Below, in pieces: positions 36,450 to 45,175 of a DNA stretch of 64,000 bases. This stretch comes from JBHYGK01 sp051859045 (GTDB taxonomy: Bacteria; Pseudomonadota; Gammaproteobacteria; Xanthomonadales; Xanthomonadaceae): NCBI GenBank assembly GCA_051859045.1, contig JBHYGK010000004.1:1-64000 (forward strand), written 5' to 3'. Within the stretch, counting starts at the first letter, position 1; each line of letters begins with the position of its first letter. Both the position numbers and the translations under genes were made by a program. Under the pieces are notes generated by a model. It was not told the DNA's origin and searched no databases. It saw only the letters and a program-made list of their open reading frames with translations.

Positions 36450-36498
36450 CGTCCCCGCGCAGCGTTCCCCTTCTCCCCTTCCCGCGCCCTGGATCCCC

Positions 36499-37377
36499 AT
36501 GCCCCGCCATCGCCCCGTGTCCGCCGGCCTGCTGCTGGCCGCCCTCGCCCTCGCCCTCCCGGCGCGCTCGGACGCCCGCTCCGACCCGGAGCCGCCGCCG
36601 CCGCCGACCGAGGAGCGCGCCAACTCCGGGCGTGACCGCGAGGTCATGGCCACCACGGCGTTCGCCAACGGCCACCCCGACATGCGCTTCCGCGCCGACG
36701 GCCTGTATTTCCTGCGCCGCGGCCAGACCGAGGACGCGATCGTGCGGTTCCGCCGCGCCGCGCGCTACGCCGACAAGCCCTCGCAGGCGATGCTCGCGGA
36801 GATGTACTGGAGCGGCCAGGGCGTCTCGGTCGACCGCGCGCTGGCCTACGCCTGGATGGACCTCGCGGCCGAGCGTGGTTACCGGAGCTTCCTCGTGCTG
36901 CGCGAGCGCTACTGGTCGGAGCTCGACGAGGCCGAGCGCGCGCGCGCGGTCGAGGTCGGCGGCCCGCTGTTCGAGGAGTACGGCGATGCCGCCGCCAAGC
37001 CCCGCCTCGAGCGCGTGATGCGCCGCACCCGCGCCCGCGTCACCGGCAGCCGCACCGGCTTCCAGGGCAACCTGCGGGTCATCCTGCCGGGCCCCGCGGG
37101 CAGCAGCATCGAGGTCCGCGACCTCTACGCCGAGCGCTACTGGAACCCCGAGCGTTACTACGAGTGGCAGGACGAGGTGTGGCGCGCGCCGTCGCGGGCG
37201 CGGGTCACCGTCGGCGAGCTCGAGGTGGCGCCGGAAGGCGAGCTCGAGGCCGCCCGCCGGGCCGTGGACGACGCCGACCAGCCGCCGCCGGCGCCGCTGC
37301 CGGCCGAGGACGAGGACGAGGGCGTCGACGACGCGGCGTCCGGCGACGAGGCCATCGACGCGCCCGCCCGGGGCTGA
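36499..37377 (+). CDS. Secreted Sel1/TPR-like repeat protein (paralogue B)
   Basis: 292 residues, signal peptide about 1-24. It aligns with paralogue A over most of its length: RAARYADKPSQAMLAEMYWSGQGVS...RALAYAWMDLAAERGYRSF, RVTGSRTGFQGNLRVILPGPAGSSIEV and AERYWNPERYYEWQDEVW. It differs by an acidic C-terminal tail (DEDEGVDDAA). The start is 49 nt after paralogue A, probably one transcript. Confidence 0.75.
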   Translation: MPRHRPVSAGLLLAALALALPARSDARSDPEPPPPPTEERANSGRDREVMATTAFANGHPDMRFRADGLYFLRRGQTEDAIVRFRRAARYADKPSQAMLAEMYWSGQGVSVDRALAYAWMDLAAERGYRSFLVLRERYWSELDEAERARAVEVGGPLFEEYGDAAAKPRLERVMRRTRARVTGSRTGFQGNLRVILPGPAGSSIEVRDLYAERYWNPERYYEWQDEVWRAPSRARVTVGELEVAPEGELEAARRAVDDADQPPPAPLPAEDEDEGVDDAASGDEAIDAPARG

Positions 37378-37454
37378 GCGCGCGGCGGATCGGGCAGGGG
37401 CGCGCGGGATCTGGCACGATCGCGGGCCGTTCCGCCGCCCCCTCGACCCGCCGC

Positions 37455-38084
37455 ATGGCCAAGCTCTACTTCTACTACTCCGCCATGAACGCGGGGAAGA
37501 CCACCACCCTGCTGCAGAGCGCCTACAACTACCACGAGCGCGGGATGCGCACGCTCATCCTCACCCCGCGCCTGGACGACCGCGCCGGCGAGGGCATCGT
37601 GGCCTCGCGCATCGGACTGCACGCGCGCGCGGTGGCGTTCCAGGGCGAGGACGACCTGCAGGCCCTGGTGGCGGCCGATGTCGCCGCCCGCGGCGCGCTG
37701 GGCTGCGTGCTCATCGACGAGGCGCAGTTCCTGTCCAAGCGCCAGGTCTGGCAGCTCACCGAGGTCGTCGACGCGCTCGACGTGCCGGTGCTCGCCTACG
37801 GCCTGCGCACCGATTTCCGCGGCGAGCTCTTCGAGGGCAGCCAGTACCTGCTGGCCTGGGCCGACAACCTGCAGGAGATCAAGACCATCTGCCACACCGG
37901 CCGCAAGGCCACGATGGTGGTGCGGGTGGACGAGCAGGGCCGCGCGGTCACCGACGGCCCGCAGGTCGAGATCGGCGGCAACGAGCGCTACGTCTCGGTG
38001 AGCCGCGGCGAGTTCAAGGCGATCACCCGCGGCGAGGGCCGCATCGAGCTGCAGCAGCCGCGCCTGCCGCTGGGCGGCGAGTAG
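37455..38084 (+). CDS. tdk: Thymidine kinase
   Basis: 209 residues, type II thymidine kinase. The P-loop is at about 9-18 (SAMNAGKTTT), the Asp/Glu motif is VLIDEAQFL, and the substrate lasso region ends IGGNERYVSVSR. It phosphorylates thymidine for salvage. Odd point: the structural zinc site of enterobacterial homologues (Cys-x-Cys-Gly plus a later Cys) is degenerate here; only C146 remains in ICHTGRK, with T148 in place of the second Cys and VSR in place of VCR. The zinc knuckle is therefore probably lost. Confidence 0.93.
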   Translation: MAKLYFYYSAMNAGKTTTLLQSAYNYHERGMRTLILTPRLDDRAGEGIVASRIGLHARAVAFQGEDDLQALVAADVAARGALGCVLIDEAQFLSKRQVWQLTEVVDALDVPVLAYGLRTDFRGELFEGSQYLLAWADNLQEIKTICHTGRKATMVVRVDEQGRAVTDGPQVEIGGNERYVSVSRGEFKAITRGEGRIELQQPRLPLGGE

Positions 38085-38088
38085 GCCC

Positions 38089-38112
38089 GCCGGCGCCGCG
38101 CGCGGCGCCGGC
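38089..38112. terminator. Perfect 24-nt palindrome between convergent tdk and kinase genes
   Basis: A self-complementary GC block (arms GCCGGCGCCGCG and its complement) fills the whole spacer between the tdk stop and the kinase stop. A loop-free cruciform would form on both strands. No T tract. Confidence 0.55.
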
Positions 38113-41070
38113 TCAGCGCCCGGCGATCCGCCCGCCGACGCAGGCCAGGCGCAGCTGTTCGAGCTCGCGCGCGGTCGAGCTGCCTTCCGGCAGCGCCAGC
38201 GTCACCTCGCGCTCGAGCGTGCCGAAGGCCTCCAGCCCCTCCGCGGCCTGGCCGTCCTCGCAGCGCCAGGCCGCGCGCACGCCGCGCGCCAGCCAGGCCA
38301 GCTTGCGGCGCTCGCCGTCCACCGGGGGGAAGCGCGCGAGCAGCTGGTCGAGCTCGGTGGCCAGCGCCGCGGCGTCGCCCGTCGCCGCCAGCAGGCGCAG
38401 GCGCAGCAGCCCCAGCCGGGCGCGCCCGGCGCGCGGATGCTCGGGGCCGTAGCCGGCCTCGAGCAGCGAGGTGGCCGCGAGCAGGTGGGTCTCGGCGCCA
38501 GCGCGGTCGCCGCGCGCCAGCGCCACCTCGCCCAGCAGCCGCTCGGCGTCGCCGACGCTGGCGTGGCGCTCGCCGAACTGGGCCACCCGCAGCGCCCGCG
38601 ACTCGCGCAGCGCCGCCTCGGCGCCGTCGAGGTCGCCCGCGGCGAGCAGGGTCCGGGCCAGGTTGAACAGGCCGCCATGCAGCCGCGGCGCGCCGACCGG
38701 GCTGCGCCAGAGCTCCACGGCGCGGCGCAGCGCGCTGGCCGAGGCCTCGAGCTGGCCGCGCTCGAACGCGATCACGCCCAGGCTGTTCCAGGTGCTCCCG
38801 ACGTCCGGATGCGCCGGCCCCAGGCGCTCGATCAGGCGCTCGTGCGCCATCCGCACCAGCGGCTCGGCCTCGGCCAGCCGGCCCTCGTCGCTGAACACCG
38901 AGCCCAGCTGGCGCTGGACCTCGATGGTCGCCGGGTGGCCGGCGCCGTAGATCGTCAGCGCGATCTCCTGGGCCTGGCGCAGCGCGGCGATCGCCGCCGG
39001 CACGTCGCCGCGCTCGCGGTAGAGGCCGCCGAGGCTGCGCCAGATCACCACGCCCAGGCCGTTGCGCTCGCCGGTCGCCGAGCGCAGCCGGTCGAGCGCC
39101 TGGCGCATGCCGGTGATCGCGCCGTCGGTCTGGCCGGCGTCGCCGAGCAGCGCGGCCAGGTCGGTGAGGCTCTCGGCCTCGGCGTCGCCCTCGCCGCGGC
39201 GCAGCGCCAGGCTGCGCTCGAACAGCACGCGCGCCGCGGCGTAGTCGGCCAGGCCGCGCTCGCAGCGGCCCAGCTCCGAGAGGAAGGCCGCGGCGACGAG
39301 CGGCTGGCGCGCGCCGACCTCGCCCTCGGCGACGCCCCGCAGCGGCCGCATCGCCTCCACGCAGCGCTCGGGCTGGCCGAGCGCGCGCAGCGCGCGGCCG
39401 CGCTGCAGCACCGACTCCACGCGCAGGGTGTCGGGCACTTCGGGATCGCCGAGGCTGGAGGCCTGGCGGTCGAGCACCGCCAGCGCCTCGCGGTAGTCGC
39501 CCAGGCCCACCCGCAGCCGGGCGATCAGGCCCAGCAGCTCCGAGCGGCCCAGGCGCTGGTCGGCCAGCTCGGTCTCGGCGCGGCGCACGCCCGCGTCGAG
39601 CAGCGCGCGCACGTCGACGCTGCCGTCGCGGTTGCCGGCGCCGGTGTTCTCGAACAGCGCGATCACGAAGCCGCGCATCGCGTCGGCGCGGCGCGCCTCG
39701 AGCGCCTGCTGGCGCGCCTGCCAGGTCACGCCGGCGAGGGTGGAGACGAGGATCGCGATGACGCCCGTCGCGGTGCCGACCGCCCAGGCGTGCCGGCGCA
39801 GGTAGCGCGAGGCGCGATAGCCGAGGCTCTGCGGGCGGGCCAGCACCGGCCGGCCCTCGCGGTGGCGCTGCAGGTCCTGGGCGAGCGCCTCCACCGAGGG
39901 GTAGCGCTGCTCCGGCGCCTTCGCCAGTGCCTTGAGGATGATGTTGTCGAGGTCGCCGCCGAGCGCGCGCGCGAGCCGGCGCGCCGCGAGGCCGCGGCCG
40001 TCGTCCCCGTGCTCGGCCGCGCCGGGCGTCACGCCGCGGGCGGGGCTGGCCGCGCCGCCGCCCGTGCCCGAGCCGGCGCCCGAGCCGGCGCTGGAGCCCG
40101 CGCCCGCCCCCGAGCGCGCGATCGTCGAGGCCCCGGCCGGCCGCCGCACCGCCAGCGAGGGCCGCAGCGGTTCGGCCTGCAGGATCGCCTCCTCCCAGGC
40201 GGCGTCCGAGGGCCGCTCGGGCCGGTAGGGCTTGCGCCCGGTCAGCAGCTCGTAGAGCACCACGCCCAGCGAGTACACGTCGGTCATCGTGCTGACCGGC
40301 TCGCCGCGCACCTGCTCGGGCGCCGCGTAGTGCAGGGTGAAGGCGCGCATGCCGGTGAGCGTCAGCTCCGGGTCGGGCACCGCGCCGACGTCGAGCAGCT
40401 TGGCGATGCCGAAGTCCAGCAGCCGCACCTCGCCCGCGGGGGTGACGAGGATGTTGGAGGGCTTGAGGTCGCGGTGCACCACCAGGTTGGAGTGCGCGTG
40501 CGACACCGCGGCGCAGACCTGGGCGAACAGCGCCAGCCGGGCCTCCACGTCGAGGCCGGCGCGCTGGGCGTACTCGGTGAGCGGCATGCCCTCGACGAAC
40601 TCCAGCGCCAGGAAGGGCTGGCCGCTCTCGCTGATGCCGGCGTCGAGCAGGCGCGCGATGTGGACGTGGGCGAGGCGGGCGAGGATCTGGCGCTCGCGGT
40701 CGAAGCGGGTGCGCAGGTCGGCGTTGCCGAGGCCCGGCCGCAGCAGCTTCAGCGCGACGCGGCGCTCGTAGAGGCCGTCGGCGCGCGTGGCCAGCCACAC
40801 CTGGCCCATGCCGCCCTCGCCGATCCGGCGCTCCAGGCGGTAGGGGCCGACGCGCTGGCCGGGCTCCAGGGCCAGCAGCGCCAGCTCGACCACCGGGCGG
40901 GCCATGAACTCCGGCCGGGTGTCCTCGAGCGCGAGCAGGCGGGCGAGTTCGTCGGCGAGCGCCGGGTCGTCGGCGCGCAGCGCGTCGAGCCGGCGCGCGC
41001 GGCTGTCGGCCGGCAGCTCCAGCAGGGCGTCGAGCTCGTCGGAGACCCGCCTCCAGCGCGCGCTGTCCAT
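38113..41070 (-). CDS. Transmembrane Ser/Thr protein kinase with TPR-like sensor half (PknS-type)
   Basis: 985 residues. The N-terminal Hanks kinase domain is complete: glycine loop IGEGGMGQVW (83-92), K108, HRDLKPSN with D201, DFG 219-221, APEQ and DVYSLGVVLYELLTG. A Gly/Ser/Ala-rich insert occupies about 320-346 within the C-lobe. One membrane helix (429-449) separates it from a large, probably periplasmic, helical repeat region of TPR type. The gene follows an ECF sigma factor by 13 nt. Such pairs, for example EcfK/PknS in Xanthomonas and EcfP/PknT in Vibrio, use the kinase to activate the sigma factor by phosphorylation. What signal the repeats sense is unknown. Confidence 0.9.
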   Translation of the reverse strand: MDSARWRRVSDELDALLELPADSRARRLDALRADDPALADELARLLALEDTRPEFMARPVVELALLALEPGQRVGPYRLERRIGEGGMGQVWLATRADGLYERRVALKLLRPGLGNADLRTRFDRERQILARLAHVHIARLLDAGISESGQPFLALEFVEGMPLTEYAQRAGLDVEARLALFAQVCAAVSHAHSNLVVHRDLKPSNILVTPAGEVRLLDFGIAKLLDVGAVPDPELTLTGMRAFTLHYAAPEQVRGEPVSTMTDVYSLGVVLYELLTGRKPYRPERPSDAAWEEAILQAEPLRPSLAVRRPAGASTIARSGAGAGSSAGSGAGSGTGGGAASPARGVTPGAAEHGDDGRGLAARRLARALGGDLDNIILKALAKAPEQRYPSVEALAQDLQRHREGRPVLARPQSLGYRASRYLRRHAWAVGTATGVIAILVSTLAGVTWQARQQALEARRADAMRGFVIALFENTGAGNRDGSVDVRALLDAGVRRAETELADQRLGRSELLGLIARLRVGLGDYREALAVLDRQASSLGDPEVPDTLRVESVLQRGRALRALGQPERCVEAMRPLRGVAEGEVGARQPLVAAAFLSELGRCERGLADYAAARVLFERSLALRRGEGDAEAESLTDLAALLGDAGQTDGAITGMRQALDRLRSATGERNGLGVVIWRSLGGLYRERGDVPAAIAALRQAQEIALTIYGAGHPATIEVQRQLGSVFSDEGRLAEAEPLVRMAHERLIERLGPAHPDVGSTWNSLGVIAFERGQLEASASALRRAVELWRSPVGAPRLHGGLFNLARTLLAAGDLDGAEAALRESRALRVAQFGERHASVGDAERLLGEVALARGDRAGAETHLLAATSLLEAGYGPEHPRAGRARLGLLRLRLLAATGDAAALATELDQLLARFPPVDGERRKLAWLARGVRAAWRCEDGQAAEGLEAFGTLEREVTLALPEGSSTARELEQLRLACVGGRIAGR

Positions 41071-41083
41071 GCGCCCGCCGCGG

Positions 41084-41653
41084 CTACTCGCCCTGCAGGG
41101 CCGAGAGCAGGAACAGCCGCGCCTTCTGCCAGTCGCGGCGGATGCTGCGCTCGGAGCGGTCGAGCGCGGCCGCGATCTCGGCCTCGGACAGGCCGCCGAA
41201 GTAGCGCATCTCGACCACCTGGGCCAGCCGGGCGTCCACCTCGGCGAGCTGGTTGAGCGCGGTGTCGAGGCCGAGCATCTCCTCGTCTAGGCGCACGCCG
41301 CCGCCGAGGTCCTCGGGCAGGTCGGTGACCCGGTGCAGGTCGCCGCCGCGCTTCTGGGCCAGGCGCTGGCGGGCGTAGTCGACCACCACGCTGCGCATCG
41401 CGGAGGCGGCGTAGGCGAAGAAGTGGGCGCGGTCGTCGAACTGCGCCTCGCGGCGGCCGACGAGCTTGAGGTAGGCCTCGTGGACCAGGCCGGTGGTGTC
41501 GAGGGTCTGGTTGCGCTGCATGCCGAGCTGGCGGCGCGCCATCGAGTGCAGCTCGCGGTAGAGGGTGGCGAGCACGCGGTCGAGCGCCTCGCGGTCGCCC
41601 GCGCGGGCGTCGGCGAGCCAACGGGTGATCTCGGCGGGTGCTTCCAGGGTCAC
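41084..41653 (-). CDS. ECF RNA polymerase sigma factor, kinase-linked type
   Basis: 189 residues. Sigma region 2 reads REALDRVLATLYRELHSMARRQLG...LVHEAYLKLVGR; region 4 reads VEMRYFGGLSEAEIAAALDRSERSIRRDWQKARLFL. Where common ECF factors have the acidic DAED motif in region 2.2, this one has TLDTTG (T50, T53, T54), as in sigma factors that need Thr phosphorylation. The GTG at 41653 was chosen because GGGGAGG lies 5 nt upstream. A longer GTG start at 41683 lies inside the -10 box (TATAGT) and is unlikely. It forms an operon with the kinase gene downstream. Confidence 0.88.
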   Translation of the reverse strand: MTLEAPAEITRWLADARAGDREALDRVLATLYRELHSMARRQLGMQRNQTLDTTGLVHEAYLKLVGRREAQFDDRAHFFAYAASAMRSVVVDYARQRLAQKRGGDLHRVTDLPEDLGGGVRLDEEMLGLDTALNQLAEVDARLAQVVEMRYFGGLSEAEIAAALDRSERSIRRDWQKARLFLLSALQGE

Positions 41654-41681
41654 GGTGTCCTCCCCGACATCGCAGGCCGGC

Positions 41682-41687
41682 ACTATA
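41682..41687 (-). promoter_or_regulatory. Putative -10 box of the sigma-kinase operon
   Basis: TATAGT on the minus strand, followed by a leader of about 22 nt with a strong GGGGAGG ribosome-binding site before the GTG at 41653. It rules out the upstream GTG as start. Confidence 0.5.
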
Positions 41688-41762
41688 GCCCCCGCGGGGT
41701 GTCGCCGCGTCGGTGGCGCGGCCGCGACCGGGCCGGATCGGGGCCGCAGTGCCTCCCCCGTC

Positions 41763-41789
41763 GGCGCGGCCGGGGCGCCTGGCCGCGCC
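41763..41789 (-). terminator. Hairpin after mutM
   Basis: GGCGCGGCC (41763-41771) pairs with GGCCGCGCC (41781-41789) across a 9-nt loop, immediately after the mutM stop on the minus strand. No T tract. Confidence 0.4.
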
Positions 41790-42602
41790 TCAGCGTTGGC
41801 AGGCCGGGCACCAGGTGCTGGCGCGCTGGCCGATCACCGCGCCCTTGAGCGTGCGCCCGCAGGCCTTGCAGGGCTCGCCCGCGCGGCCGTAGACCCACAG
41901 CTCCTGCTCGAAGTAGCCCGGCGCGCCGTCGGGGTTGAGGAAGTCGCGCAGGGTCGTGCCGCCGCGGGTGATCGCGTGGGCCAGGATCGCCTTCACCGCC
42001 CCGGCCAGCGCCTCATAGCGCGCGTCCGCCACCCGCCCGGCGGCCCGGCGCGGATCGATCCCGGCCTGGAACAGGGCCTCGGCGGCGTAGATGTTGCCCA
42101 CGCCCACGACCACGGCCTGGTCCATCAGGAAGGTCTTCACCGGCGCCCGCCGGCCGTGTGCGAGCCGGGCTAGGTGGGCGCCGTCGAAAGCGTCGTCCAG
42201 CGGTTCGGGGCCGAGCCCGGCCAGCAGCGGATGGACCTCGCCGGGCGGCTGCCAGAGCAGGCTGCCGAAGCGGCGCGGGTCGGTGAAGCGCAGCACCCGG
42301 CCGGAGTCCAGGCCGATGTCGACGTGGTCGTGCGGGCCCACCGGCGTGTCCGGGGGCAGCACCCGAAGCATGCCGCTCATGCCGAGGTGCAGCAGCGCGC
42401 TGCCGGCGTCGGTGTCGGCGAGCAGGTACTTCGCGCGCCGGCGCACCGCGTGGATGCGCTCCCCGGGCAGGCGCTCGCGCACCGCGTCGGGGATCGGCCA
42501 GCGCAGGTCGGGGCGGCGCAGCAGCACGCCGGTGACCCGGCGGCCTTCGAGGTGGGGCGCGAGGCCGCGGCGGGTGGTCTCGACTTCGGGCAGTTCGGGC
42601 AT
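41790..42602 (-). CDS. mutM: Formamidopyrimidine-DNA glycosylase (Fpg/MutM)
   Basis: 270 residues. The mature N-terminus PELPEVETTRRGL supplies the catalytic Pro2 and Glu3. VKTFLMDQAVVVGVGNIYAAEALF holds the helix-two-turn-helix, and a C-terminal zinc finger uses two Cys pairs (CKACGRTLKG and TWCPACQR). It excises 8-oxoguanine and opened purines. The start is fixed by the requirement for MPELP. The protein is complete. Confidence 0.97.
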   Translation of the reverse strand: MPELPEVETTRRGLAPHLEGRRVTGVLLRRPDLRWPIPDAVRERLPGERIHAVRRRAKYLLADTDAGSALLHLGMSGMLRVLPPDTPVGPHDHVDIGLDSGRVLRFTDPRRFGSLLWQPPGEVHPLLAGLGPEPLDDAFDGAHLARLAHGRRAPVKTFLMDQAVVVGVGNIYAAEALFQAGIDPRRAAGRVADARYEALAGAVKAILAHAITRGGTTLRDFLNPDGAPGYFEQELWVYGRAGEPCKACGRTLKGAVIGQRASTWCPACQR

Positions 42603-42712
42603 GCGCGCAGGGTGGCGGCGGCGCGGGCGGGCCGCAAGCCTGCCGGGCGGGGCGGGATGCGCCGCCGGCGCGCCGTGGGCATCATGGGCCTCGTTCCGAC
42701 CGGCCACGCCGC

Positions 42713-43078
42713 ATGCCCCTCGCCCTCGCCGCACTGCTCGCGCTCGCCTCCGCCGCCAGTCCCCCGCCCCCCGCGCCGGCCCCGCGCGAGGTCGCGGGCC
42801 GCCCCGCGACGCCGCGGGCCTACCTCGCGCTGGTGGATGCCGACGGCGACGGCCGGGTCGACCTGGCCGAGTACCAGGCCCACATGGGCCGGGCCTTCGA
42901 GGCGATGGACCGCGATGGCGACGGCATCGTGGCCCCGCACGAGTTCCCGCCCGGCGTCAGCGCGCGCGCGCTGCCGCTGGCCGTGCACCGCGAGCGCCTG
43001 GCCGCGCGCTTCCGCGCCCAGGACGTCGACGCCGACGGCGTGCTCGACGCCGTCGAGCTGGCCGCGCCGCCGCGCTGA
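42713..43078 (+). CDS. Small secreted EF-hand protein
   Basis: 121 residues with a short hydrophobic export signal (about 1-16). Three EF-hand-like loops are visible: DADGDGRVDLAE, DRDGDGIVAPHE and DVDADGVLDAVE, each with the D-x-D-x-D/N-G pattern. It is probably a periplasmic Ca2+-binding protein of the calerythrin/efhand group common in Xanthomonadales. Role unknown. It is divergent from mutM, in whose 110-bp spacer I see no obvious promoter. Confidence 0.8.
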   Translation: MPLALAALLALASAASPPPPAPAPREVAGRPATPRAYLALVDADGDGRVDLAEYQAHMGRAFEAMDRDGDGIVAPHEFPPGVSARALPLAVHRERLAARFRAQDVDADGVLDAVELAAPPR

Positions 43079-43106
43079 GCCGCCGCGGCGGGCCGACGTG
43101 CCCATG

Positions 43107-43137
43107 AAAAAGCCCGGCCCGCTCGCGCGGGCCGGGC
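43107..43137 (-). terminator. Intrinsic terminator of the symporter operon
   Basis: On the minus strand GCCCGGCCCG (loop CGCGAG) CGGGCCGGGC is followed directly by five T residues, 24 nt after the symporter stop. This is the most canonical intrinsic terminator in the window. Confidence 0.8.
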
Positions 43138-43160
43138 CGGTGTCGCCGTGCTGCGGGGGA

Positions 43161-44882
43161 TCAGTGGGCCAGGTGCGAGGCGTCGCCCGCGCCACGCGGC
43201 ACGCGGATGTCCTCGACCATGTCCATGATGTGCTGCGGGGGCGGCGCGGTGAGGCGCGAGACCACGATCGCCACGACGAAGTTCAGCACCATGCCGACCG
43301 TGCCGATGCCCTCGGGCGAGATCCCGAACAGCCAGTTCTCGGCGGTGTTCGCGGCCATCGGGGCGATGACGATGCCCTTGAAGTACACGATGTAGCCGAT
43401 GGTGAACACGATGCCGGTGACCATGCCGGCCACGGCGCCGGCGGTGTTGGTGCGCTTGTCGAAGATGCCCAGCAGGATCGCGGGGAAGAACGACGCCGCC
43501 GCCAGGCCGAACGCGAAGGCCACCACCTCGGCCACGAAGCCCGGCGGGTTGATGCCCAGCCAGCCCGCCACTAGGATCGCCGCCGCCGCCGCGATGCGTG
43601 CGTACAGCAGCTCCTGCTTCTCGGTGATGTTGGGCATCACCACTTTCTTCAGCAGGTCGTGCGAGATCGAGGAGCTGATCACCAGCAGCAGGCCGGCCGC
43701 GGTGGACAGCGCCGCGGCGAGGCCGCCGGCCGCCACCAGGGCGATCACCCAGGCCGGCAGCTGCGCGATCTCTGGGTTGGCCAGGACCATGATGTCGCGG
43801 TCGATGGTCATCTCGTTGCGCTCGTCGCCCGAGTAGAACATCCGGCCGTCGCCGTTCGCGTCGTTCCAGGCGATCAGCCCGGTCTTCTCCCAGTTGCCCA
43901 CCCACTCCGGGGCCTCGGCGCGGACCACGCCCTGGCCGTCGGCGCCGTTGATGGTCTCGATCATGTTCACGCGCGCGAAGCTCGCCACCGCGGGGGCGGT
44001 GGTGTAGAGGATCGCGATGAACAGCAGCGCCCAGCCAGCGGACTTGCGGGCGTCGCGGACCTTCGGGACGGTGAAGAACCGGACGATCACGTGCGGCAGG
44101 CCCGCGGTGCCGACCATCAGGGCGAAGGTGATCGCGAACACGTCGAGCGTGGACTTCGAGCCGTCGGTGTAGGGTGTGAAGCCGAGCTCGGTGGTCAGGC
44201 CGTCGAGCTTGTCGAGCAGGAAGGTGCCCGAGCCGTCGGCCAGCGTGCTGCCGAAGCCGACCTGCGGGATCGCGTGCCCGGTGACCAGCAGCGAGATGAA
44301 GATCGCCGGCACCATGTAGGCGAAGATCAGCACGCAGTACTGCGCCACCTGGGTGTAGGTGATGCCCTTCATGCCGCCGAGCACGGCGTAGAAGAAGACG
44401 ATCGCCATGCCCCAGACCACGCCCCACTCCACGCTGATCTCGAGGAAGCGGCTGAACACCACGCCGACGCCGCGCATCTGGCCGGCGACGTAGACGAACG
44501 AGACCACGATCGCGCACACCACGGCCACCAGGCGCGCGGTGTCGGAGTAGTAGCGGTCACCCACGAAGTCCGGCACGGTGAACTTGCCGAACTTGCGCAG
44601 GTAGGGCGCCAGCAGCAGGGCCAGCAGCACGTAGCCGCCGGTCCAGCCCATCAGGTACACCGAGCCGTCGTAGCCGGCGAAGCTGATGATGCCGGCCATC
44701 GAGATGAACGACGCCGCCGACATCCAGTCGGCCGCGGTGGCCATGCCGTTCATGATCGGGTGCACGCCGCCGCCGGCGACGTAGAACTCCTTGGTGCTGC
44801 CGACGCGCGCCCACAGGGCGATGCCGATGTAGAGGGCGAAGGACAGCCCGACGATGATGTAGGTCCACAGTTGCACGGACAT
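43161..44882 (-). CDS. Sodium:solute symporter, large subunit (ActP-like, acetate type)
   Basis: 573 residues with about 13 membrane helices. SSS-family blocks: TKEFYVAGGGVHPIMNGMATAADWMSAASFISMAGIISFAGYDGSVYLMGW, FVYVAGQMRGVGVVF, GGMKGITYTQVAQY and GLPHVIVRFFTVPKVRDARKS. Pairing with a DUF4212 small subunit places it in the two-component VC_2705-like SSS branch rather than being the single-gene E. coli ActP. It sits in an operon porin - DUF4212 - symporter opposite acsA, so it probably imports acetate or another short-chain acid with Na+. It ends at a strong terminator. Confidence 0.9.
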   Translation of the reverse strand: MSVQLWTYIIVGLSFALYIGIALWARVGSTKEFYVAGGGVHPIMNGMATAADWMSAASFISMAGIISFAGYDGSVYLMGWTGGYVLLALLLAPYLRKFGKFTVPDFVGDRYYSDTARLVAVVCAIVVSFVYVAGQMRGVGVVFSRFLEISVEWGVVWGMAIVFFYAVLGGMKGITYTQVAQYCVLIFAYMVPAIFISLLVTGHAIPQVGFGSTLADGSGTFLLDKLDGLTTELGFTPYTDGSKSTLDVFAITFALMVGTAGLPHVIVRFFTVPKVRDARKSAGWALLFIAILYTTAPAVASFARVNMIETINGADGQGVVRAEAPEWVGNWEKTGLIAWNDANGDGRMFYSGDERNEMTIDRDIMVLANPEIAQLPAWVIALVAAGGLAAALSTAAGLLLVISSSISHDLLKKVVMPNITEKQELLYARIAAAAAILVAGWLGINPPGFVAEVVAFAFGLAAASFFPAILLGIFDKRTNTAGAVAGMVTGIVFTIGYIVYFKGIVIAPMAANTAENWLFGISPEGIGTVGMVLNFVVAIVVSRLTAPPPQHIMDMVEDIRVPRGAGDASHLAH

Positions 44883-44894
44883 GGTGGCGGCCCC

Positions 44895-45164
44895 TCAGTC
44901 TTCGTGGACGTCGAGCTCGCGCTCGAGCTTGTTCATGTGCCACGCGTAGTAGTAGATCAGCGCGACGAACACGTAGATCGACCCCTGCTGGGCGAAGAAG
45001 AAGCCCAGCTTGAAGCCGAAGAAGCGGATCGAGTTCAGCGCGTCGGCGAAGAAGATGCCGGCGCCGAACGAGACGATCGCCCAGATGGCCAGCAGCACGG
45101 CCATCAGGCGCAGGTTGCGCCGCCAGTACTCGGCGGCGCCTGCATGCTTGGGAGCGGGAGTCAT
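44895..45164 (-). CDS. DUF4212 small subunit of the sodium:solute symporter
   Basis: 89 residues with two membrane helices (about 19-42 and 53-75). The pattern YWRRNLRLMAVLLAIWAIVSFGAGIFFADALN...FGFKLGFFFAQQGSIYVFVALIYYYAWHMNKLERELDV is characteristic of DUF4212. It precedes the large subunit by 12 nt and is the accessory component of the transporter. Confidence 0.9.
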   Translation of the reverse strand: MTPAPKHAGAAEYWRRNLRLMAVLLAIWAIVSFGAGIFFADALNSIRFFGFKLGFFFAQQGSIYVFVALIYYYAWHMNKLERELDVHED

Positions 45165-45175
45165 GGTGGTGGTCC

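Noticed and set aside
41654..41683. Longer N-terminus of the ECF sigma factor from GTG at 41683
   Set aside because: This GTG lies within the probable -10 box TATAGT, and a strong GGGGAGG precedes the GTG at 41653.
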